Positions 15,219 through 19,242 of a stretch of 19,242 nucleotides of DNA are shown in pieces (the first letter of the stretch is position 1; each line of letters opens with the position of its first letter). The notes below the pieces were generated by a model that worked only from the letters and a program-made list of their open reading frames with translations, made no database searches and had not been told where the DNA came from. The position numbers were made by a program, and so were the translations under genes. This stretch comes from JAOUJD01 sp964353935 (GTDB lineage: Bacteria; Pseudomonadota; Gammaproteobacteria; Burkholderiales; Burkholderiaceae_F): contig CAYGXL010000031.1 of the NCBI GenBank assembly GCA_964353935.1, forward strand, positions 1-19,242. Reading direction: 5' to 3'.

Positions 15219-16379
15219 TCAGACGCTGTCGACCGCGTTCCGACGACTCCAGACTCCGAGCAGCACCCGGGTGACCGTGAACATCACGGGGCCCAGGATC
15301 AGGCCGGACGGGCCGAGGACAATCAAGCCGCCGACGATCGAGACAAACGCCGTGAGGGAGTGCATCTTCAAGCGGCTGCCCACCAGCACCGGATACAGCA
15401 AGTTGTCCATTCCGCCGACCACGACCACGCCCCAAAGGGTGAGCAGCAGGGCGTTGCCCCCGCTGCCCTCCAGGGCCAGAAAGATGGCCGCTGGAATCCA
15501 GATGACGAACGCGCCCAGCACCGGCACCACGGCGAGCAGCCCCATGACAACGCCCCAGAGCAATGGCTCCGGCAAGTCCAGCCACCAGAACATCAGCCCG
15601 CCAAGGGCCCCCTGCACAGCCGCGACGGCAAAGGTTCCGTAGACCGTCGCGTGAACGGTATCGAACACTTCGCTGAACAGGCGATTCATGTCCGCCTTTG
15701 ACAGCGGCGACAGGGACCGAAGGGACGCGAGCGCCATGCCCTGGTCGCGCAGGAAGTAGAAGAGCATGTAAAAGGTCAGGGCCAGGCCGACCAGATGCAG
15801 GATGGATCCCCGCACGAGCGCACCGGCCGCGCTGGTCAACCATGAGGTGGCCGCCCGGACCGTTTCCGGCAGATCGAGCTGTCGCTCGATCCAGCGGCCA
15901 ACGGGCACAAGCCGCGGGTGGCTGTCGAAGGAGCGGCGCCAGTCGCCGGACTCGACCGCGGCGCTGACGGTCTCGGCACCGCTCGCGACTTCGCTGGCAA
16001 TCCGCTCCGCCATGAACATCGCCGGGACGGCCACGACGAGAACCACCACCAGCACGCAAAGCGCGGCGGCCAGATTGCGGTGCTTGACTTTCGACTCGAG
16101 CCACCGATGGACCGGAGCGAACAAGACCGCCAGTGCCAATGCCCAGGCGAGGGCTGGAAAGAACGGGGCCGCCAGCAAGTAGCAGACATAGATCCCGGCG
16201 CCCGTCAGGACCATCAGCACGAGCGCATGGACATGGACGGGGGAACCCCAATCGCTCGCGGCCAGTGCCGCAGTTCGCTTGGTTTCGCGGTCGCCCATCG
16301 TGCCCGACTCTTCGTCGCCGGTCAGCGCCGGCGTGCGCAGCGGCTTGTCCTTCGGCAGCGAGTGTCCTTCTTCCTTCAT
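15219..16379 (-). CDS. AI-2E family transporter (PerM/YdiK type)
   Basis: This is an inner-membrane protein of 386 residues with about eight hydrophobic segments. There is a first cluster (VHALVLMVLTG.. 51-70, 75-90, 103-124), a large soluble region (about 125-190, including DWRRSFDSHPRLVPVGRW), then the second cluster with FYMLFYFLRDQG and the family hallmark VPVLGAFVIWIPAAIFLAL. Later blocks are DNLLYPVLVGSRLKMHSLTAFVSIVGGL and GPSGLILGPVM. Members have been linked to autoinducer-2 export, Na+/H+ antiport or unknown transport, so the substrate is open. ATG 16379 (MKEEGHSL) adds a 45-residue hydrophilic N-terminus; ATG 16298 (MGDRETK) is an alternative. Neither has a strong ribosome-binding site. 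Confidence 0.9.
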   Translation of the reverse strand: MKEEGHSLPKDKPLRTPALTGDEESGTMGDRETKRTAALAASDWGSPVHVHALVLMVLTGAGIYVCYLLAAPFFPALAWALALAVLFAPVHRWLESKVKHRNLAAALCVLVVVLVVAVPAMFMAERIASEVASGAETVSAAVESGDWRRSFDSHPRLVPVGRWIERQLDLPETVRAATSWLTSAAGALVRGSILHLVGLALTFYMLFYFLRDQGMALASLRSLSPLSKADMNRLFSEVFDTVHATVYGTFAVAAVQGALGGLMFWWLDLPEPLLWGVVMGLLAVVPVLGAFVIWIPAAIFLALEGSGGNALLLTLWGVVVVGGMDNLLYPVLVGSRLKMHSLTAFVSIVGGLIVLGPSGLILGPVMFTVTRVLLGVWSRRNAVDSV

Positions 16380-16445
16380 GACGATTCGCCAGCCGTGGTT
16401 GCTCACGTCCCTGCCGTCAGCCGTCGGCGCTGGCACCCTGCTTGA

Positions 16446-16451
16446 TTTATA
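16446..16451 (-). promoter_or_regulatory. Possible -10 element of the AI-2E-family gene
   Basis: On the minus strand TATAAA sits in a short AT-rich patch about 66 bases before the proposed start. No good -35 hexamer lies at the usual spacing, so this is a weak candidate. Confidence 0.3.
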
Positions 16452-16745
16452 CAAAGATAGCCCCGCTGCACCGTGGTTTCGTTGCGCAAGGAAACACAAG
16501 CGGGCGCGGCGGTTGCGCGACGTCAAGGGAGATCCAGACATCGGGGCCCTTGCGAGTCGAGGCTGCTCTTCGAGGTGCCGCACGACGCGTTCATGGGCGC
16601 GCCTCGCGGCCTGCGAAAGCCGTGCGCGCAGAATGAGGCGGTGGCGCGCTGTCGCCGCTCGCAGCAGGCACCGTCGCATGTACGCCAGCGCACCGACGGT
16701 CGCCGCTCATGAGCCGACGATTCCAATTTGCCTCAGCCTTGTTAC
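16452..16745. other. Region without a supported gene
   Basis: About 290 bases between the putative promoter of the AI-2E-family gene and the cupin remnant. Open frames exist on both strands, but they have Arg/Ser/Ala-rich composition and no recognisable motif. No repeat or terminal inverted repeat of an insertion sequence was noticed. Confidence 0.5.
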
Positions 16746-16931
16746 GCTCGCGCGGGGCTTGCGGTGCCGGTTCCCGCCGACGCGCGGCATAACATCGTCA
16801 ATGCCGGGACTGAACCGTTGAAGCTCTACACGCTGTATGCGCCCCCGAATCACCGCGACGGTTTCGTTCACCACACACGAGCCGACGCCGAATCCGACAC
16901 GGAACAGTTCGACGGCAAGACGACGGAGTAG
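16746..16931 (+). pseudogene. 5'-truncated cupin protein remnant
   Basis: The frame from about 16746 to TAG at 16929-16931 encodes the C-terminal half of a cupin. It reads ARAGLAVPVPADARHNIVNAG (motif 2, with its His), then PLKLYTLYAPPNHRDG and VHHTRADAESDTEQFDGKTTE. That tail is characteristic of a common family of 120-130 residue cupins. The N-terminal half with motif 1 is absent, and none of the upstream frames from 16442 on contains it. The only start-like codon nearby is TTG 16728, with no ribosome-binding site. Upstream similarity seems to stop abruptly near 16745, which suggests a deletion or rearrangement breakpoint. An uninterrupted tail without stops points to a recent event or a misassembly. 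Confidence 0.75.
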
Positions 16932-17041
16932 TCGGTCCTGGTTGTTCCGACTTGCACGTCGCACCCGGACCCGTCCTTGCGTACGGCGAGACCGTTTCGA
17001 CGGGACGCGACAGTCCAATGAGTGCAAATGCGGAGATCACC

Positions 17042-17263
17042 ATGACGCCTGTGAAATACCGACTGAACTATGCAGCCGCTGCCGCGGCCGTGGCCATCTT
17101 CGCGCTGGCGGCCTGCCAGGAACGCAAACCTACGGAGGCGCCGATTCCCTCCGCGAGCAGCGGCGAGTATCCGACTCCCTCGGAAGCCGCGCCGTCATCG
17201 GCCAGTGGAGCCGGCACCGGTGCGGCCGTGTCCAGCGACGGCAAGGGCGACGGCAAGAAGTGA
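17042..17263 (+). CDS. Small putative lipoprotein, 73 aa
   Basis: ATG at 17042 is chosen because GGAGATCACC immediately precedes it; ATG 17018 is in frame upstream but lacks such a site. The product has a basic N-terminus (MTPVKYRLNY), a hydrophobic Ala-rich segment (AAAAAAVAIFAL) and the lipobox LAAC. Cys25 would therefore be the lipidated first residue after signal peptidase II cleavage. The mature part of about 49 residues is a low-complexity, probably disordered tail rich in Pro, Ser, Ala and Gly, ending GDGKGDGKK-like (SDGKGDGKK). Residue +2 after the Cys is Gln, not Asp, which favours outer-membrane sorting by the enterobacterial rule. Function is unknown. It lies 43 bp before the amidohydrolase gene on the same strand. 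Confidence 0.75.
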   Translation: MTPVKYRLNYAAAAAAVAIFALAACQERKPTEAPIPSASSGEYPTPSEAAPSSASGAGTGAAVSSDGKGDGKK

Positions 17264-17306
17264 GCGCAATGGACGACGTGCAGGCGATGCGGCGGCCGGA
17301 GCTTCA

Positions 17307-18029
17307 TTGACCCACGCACGCGGCGATCGACTCGTCGTCACCTGCGAGCACGGTGGGTGCGAGGTCCCGCACGCCTTTGCCGCGCTCTTCGCGGGCCGGG
17401 AGGCGCTGCTCGAAAGCCACCGCGGCTGGGACGCGGGCGCGCTGGATCTCGCCCGCCGGATGGCCGACGCGTTCCGCGTGCCGCTGCACGCCGCCACCAC
17501 GACGCGATTGCTGGTCGACCTGAACCGTTCGATCCGCCATCGGCAATTGTTCTCGGAAGTCACGCGCGCGCTGCCGCTGGCGAGCCGACAGGACATCGTC
17601 GATCGCTACTACCGGCCCCATCGCCAGGCGGTCGAAGCCGAGATCGCGCGCTTGGTCGAGTCCGGCCGGCGGGTGATCCATGTCGCTTCGCACAGTTTCA
17701 CGCCGACGCTCCACGACGTCCCGCGGCTGGCGGACGTCGCCTGGCTGTATGACCCTCGCCGCTCAGGCGAAGTGGCCTTCGCGCGCGCCTGGATGCAGGA
17801 AGTCGCGGCACTGGCACCGGACCTGCGTCTGCGCCGCAACTATCCGTACCGTGGCCGGGGCGACGGCCTGACGGCCGCGCTGCGCAGGCGCCATCCGGAC
17901 GCGGCCTATGTGGGCATCGAACTCGAGGTCAACCAGTCGTTCGTCGAACAGCCCGGCCCCTGGGACAGGCTGAAGGCGGCGCTCATCGATTCGCTGAAGA
18001 AGGCGCTCGCCGGCACGTCGGATCGCTGA
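17307..18029 (+). CDS. N-formylglutamate amidohydrolase family protein
   Basis: The 240-residue product has the family motifs in order: CEHGG (13-17), SHRGWDAGA (37-45), DLNRS (71-75), HVASHSFTP (125-133) and GIELEVNQ (203-210). The His and Glu residues in these are the expected zinc and catalytic residues. The characterised member HutG hydrolyses N-formyl-L-glutamate in histidine breakdown, but no hut genes are near, so the actual amide substrate is open. The start is TTG 17307, with GGAG five bases upstream; the frame continues upstream only as Arg/Pro-rich sequence overlapping the lipoprotein gene. It ends 53 bp from the stop of the convergent Anbu gene. Confidence 0.88.
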   Translation: MTHARGDRLVVTCEHGGCEVPHAFAALFAGREALLESHRGWDAGALDLARRMADAFRVPLHAATTTRLLVDLNRSIRHRQLFSEVTRALPLASRQDIVDRYYRPHRQAVEAEIARLVESGRRVIHVASHSFTPTLHDVPRLADVAWLYDPRRSGEVAFARAWMQEVAALAPDLRLRRNYPYRGRGDGLTAALRRRHPDAAYVGIELEVNQSFVEQPGPWDRLKAALIDSLKKALAGTSDR

Positions 18030-18082
18030 ACGCCGCGTGGCGATACCGGCCGCGTGATCGACGGACGACGCGATGCCGCGCT

Positions 18083-18805
18083 CTACCACTCCAGTGGCGG
18101 CAACTCGTGGAAGACGCGCCTGGTGCCCTCGAGCCAACTCTGCGTCAACGCGTCGAAGTAGACGTCGCCCTCCTCGAACCGGCGCTTCATCGTCACCTCC
18201 AGGCTGTCGCGCGCGTAGCAGAGCAGGTCGATCGGCATGCCCACCGACAGGTTGCTGATCATCGTCGAGTCGAACGACACCAGAACGCACTTGGTCGCGT
18301 CTTCCATGGTCGCGCTCGACGTCACCGCCAGGTCGAGGATCGGCTTGCCGTACTTGGCTTCGCCGGTCTGCAGGAAGCACGTGTCGGTGTCCGCTTCGAT
18401 GAAGTTGCCCTCCGCATAGATCCGGAACAGCCGCATGGCTTCGCCGGCGATCTGCCCGCCGAGGATGAACGACGCGTTGAACTTCAGGCCTCCGGTCTCC
18501 AGGAACGGGCCGTCGCGGCGCTCGATGTCGCGCATGGCGTCCGACACCAGGTTGGCCACGTCGAACATCGAGCCGACGCTCCAGATGTGAGGCGGATTGG
18601 CCGCGGCGCGCTGGCGCAGCAGGTTGATCACGGTCTGGGTGGCCGCCAGGCCGCCGGAACTGAGCAGCACCAGCACGCGGTCGCCGGCACGGTCGAACAC
18701 CGTCATCTTGCAGAACCGGGCGTAGTTGTCCACGCCCGCGTGCGTGCGCGAGTCGCTGGCGAAGATCAACCCCTCGTCGAGCTTGACGCCGACGCAGTAC
18801 GTCAT
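18083..18805 (-). CDS. Anbu, proteasome-like peptidase (ancestral beta subunit)
   Basis: This is an Ntn-hydrolase of the proteasome/HslV superfamily, 240 residues. ATG 18805 is followed directly by Thr (MTYCVGVKL), so methionine removal exposes the N-terminal nucleophile Thr1; this settles the start over ATG 18838. FASDSRTHAGVD supplies the conserved Asp (residue 18 with Met, Asp17 mature) and RFCKM the Lys (33 with Met). Further Anbu-specific blocks are GGLKFNASFILGGQI and FLQTGEAKYGKPILDLA. Published Anbu structures show open helical assemblies, not closed rings, and no dedicated ATPase is known. Its physiological substrate is unknown. It is downstream of the transglutaminase-like gene, 53 bp away on the same strand, the usual arrangement for Anbu. 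Confidence 0.93.
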   Translation of the reverse strand: MTYCVGVKLDEGLIFASDSRTHAGVDNYARFCKMTVFDRAGDRVLVLLSSGGLAATQTVINLLRQRAAANPPHIWSVGSMFDVANLVSDAMRDIERRDGPFLETGGLKFNASFILGGQIAGEAMRLFRIYAEGNFIEADTDTCFLQTGEAKYGKPILDLAVTSSATMEDATKCVLVSFDSTMISNLSVGMPIDLLCYARDSLEVTMKRRFEEGDVYFDALTQSWLEGTRRVFHELPPLEW

Positions 18806-18858
18806 GTGACAGGCCTTTCCGACCGACTTTCCATGCAATCGCAGAGCACGCGCCGCAT

Positions 18859-19242
18859 TCAGGCCGCCGCGACTTCGTCGGTCCAGACCCGGAAGTGCTG
18901 CAGCGTGTTCGGGCCGAAGGTGCTCGACAGCGCGACGTCGCAGGCATCGCGACCGCGCGCGATGAGGACGCGGCCGATGCGCGGCGTGTTGTTGCGTGCG
19001 TCGAAGGTGTACCAGCGGTCACCCAGGTAGGCCTCGAACCAGCCGGCGAAGTCCATCGTCCCGTACGGCGGCTCGGTGCCCATGTCGCCCAGGTACCCCG
19101 TGCAGTAGCGGGCCGGAATGTTCACGCAGCGGCAGAGCGCGATCGCCAGGTGCGCGTAGTCGCGGCAGACGCCGCGACCTTCCTTGTACGCCTCCCAGGC
19201 CGTGCGCGTGTTCCGCGCATGCGGATACCCGAACTCGATGTG
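18859..19242 (-). CDS. Transglutaminase-like protein (5' end outside window)
   Basis: The frame is open from the right edge (first residues HIEFGYPHARNTRTAWEAY) to the stop at 18859, 127 residues. The transglutaminase/protease catalytic Cys block is GRGVCRDYAHLAIALCR, with the Cys codon at 19167-19165. It is followed by RYCTGYLGD and the region DFAGWFEAYLGDRWYTFDARNN that normally carries the His and Asp of the triad. The tail RGRDACDVALSSTFGPNTL is typical of the COG1305 group found next to Anbu. The Asp is visible (TFDARN), but the position before WFEAYL has Ala-Gly where many transglutaminase-like proteins have His. The N-terminal part is missing, so its start and upstream partner cannot be seen. 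Confidence 0.9.
   Translation of the reverse strand, partial: HIEFGYPHARNTRTAWEAYKEGRGVCRDYAHLAIALCRCVNIPARYCTGYLGDMGTEPPYGTMDFAGWFEAYLGDRWYTFDARNNTPRIGRVLIARGRDACDVALSSTFGPNTLQHFRVWTDEVAAA

Noticed and set aside
14649..15701. Plus-strand frame of 350 codons over the glycine-zipper and AI-2E-family genes
   Set aside because: Low-complexity Pro/Arg/His/Gln composition; the AI-2E-family gene on the minus strand explains the sequence.
17269..17310. Short open frame of 13 codons whose stop overlaps the amidohydrolase TTG start, possible translational coupling
   Set aside because: Too short to judge, no clear ribosome-binding site of its own, and such overlaps occur by chance.
17763..19022. Minus-strand frame of 419 codons overlapping Anbu and the amidohydrolase
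   Set aside because: Out of frame with both recognised genes and Arg-rich; shadow only.

Overview
The window is about 67-70% GC by eye. It reads as chromosomal DNA of a betaproteobacterium (Burkholderiales-like or a related unclassified lineage). The clues are the gene families (Can-type carbonic anhydrase, prfC, YajD-type HNH protein, PA4780-like RIO kinase, RarD, FumC, Anbu), heavy use of GTG/TTG starts and a proteobacterial LexA box. Two runs of exactly 100 N (7069-7168 and 14540-14639) are scaffold gaps of unknown true length, so this is a draft or metagenome assembly. No rRNA, tRNA, CRISPR array, insertion sequence or prophage was seen.

Layout. 1-584 (+) is the 3' part of a beta-carbonic anhydrase. 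711-1217 (+) is an unrecognised protein and 1240-2499 (+) an MFS transporter. 4971-2517 (-) holds an HNH nuclease (yajD-like), a 40-residue lysine-rich protein missed by length cut-offs, and release factor 3 (prfC). 5088-5107 is a perfect-core LexA box in front of a UvrD/Rep-type helicase (5148 to the first gap). A RIO kinase (gap to 7945) follows. 8700-7952 (-) is a two-gene unit of SnoaL-like and cupin proteins. 8893-10212 (+) is a CNNM/CBS/CorC membrane protein and 10478-10798 (+) a GYD-domain protein. 11923-10931 (-) is a TerB-like/DUF697-like protein. 12173-13069 (+) is rarD and 13142-14524 (+) fumC.

After the second gap come a glycine-zipper gene broken by one missing base in a G7 run (14988-14723, -), an AI-2E-family transporter (16379-15219, -), a 5'-truncated cupin remnant (about 16746-16931, +), a small lipoprotein (17042-17263, +) and an N-formylglutamate amidohydrolase-family protein (17307-18029, +). 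Convergent to the last is an Anbu proteasome-like peptidase (18805-18083, -), with a transglutaminase-like protein upstream that runs off the right edge (-).

Most genes are housekeeping or generic accessory genes in short units. The parts that deserve attention are the right-hand Anbu/transglutaminase module, which is normally accompanied by alpha-E and ATP-grasp ligase genes that would lie just outside the window; the SOS-controlled helicase and its unresolved junction with the RIO kinase; the homopolymer frameshift; and the cupin remnant. I did not find a clearly undescribed multi-gene system within the window.
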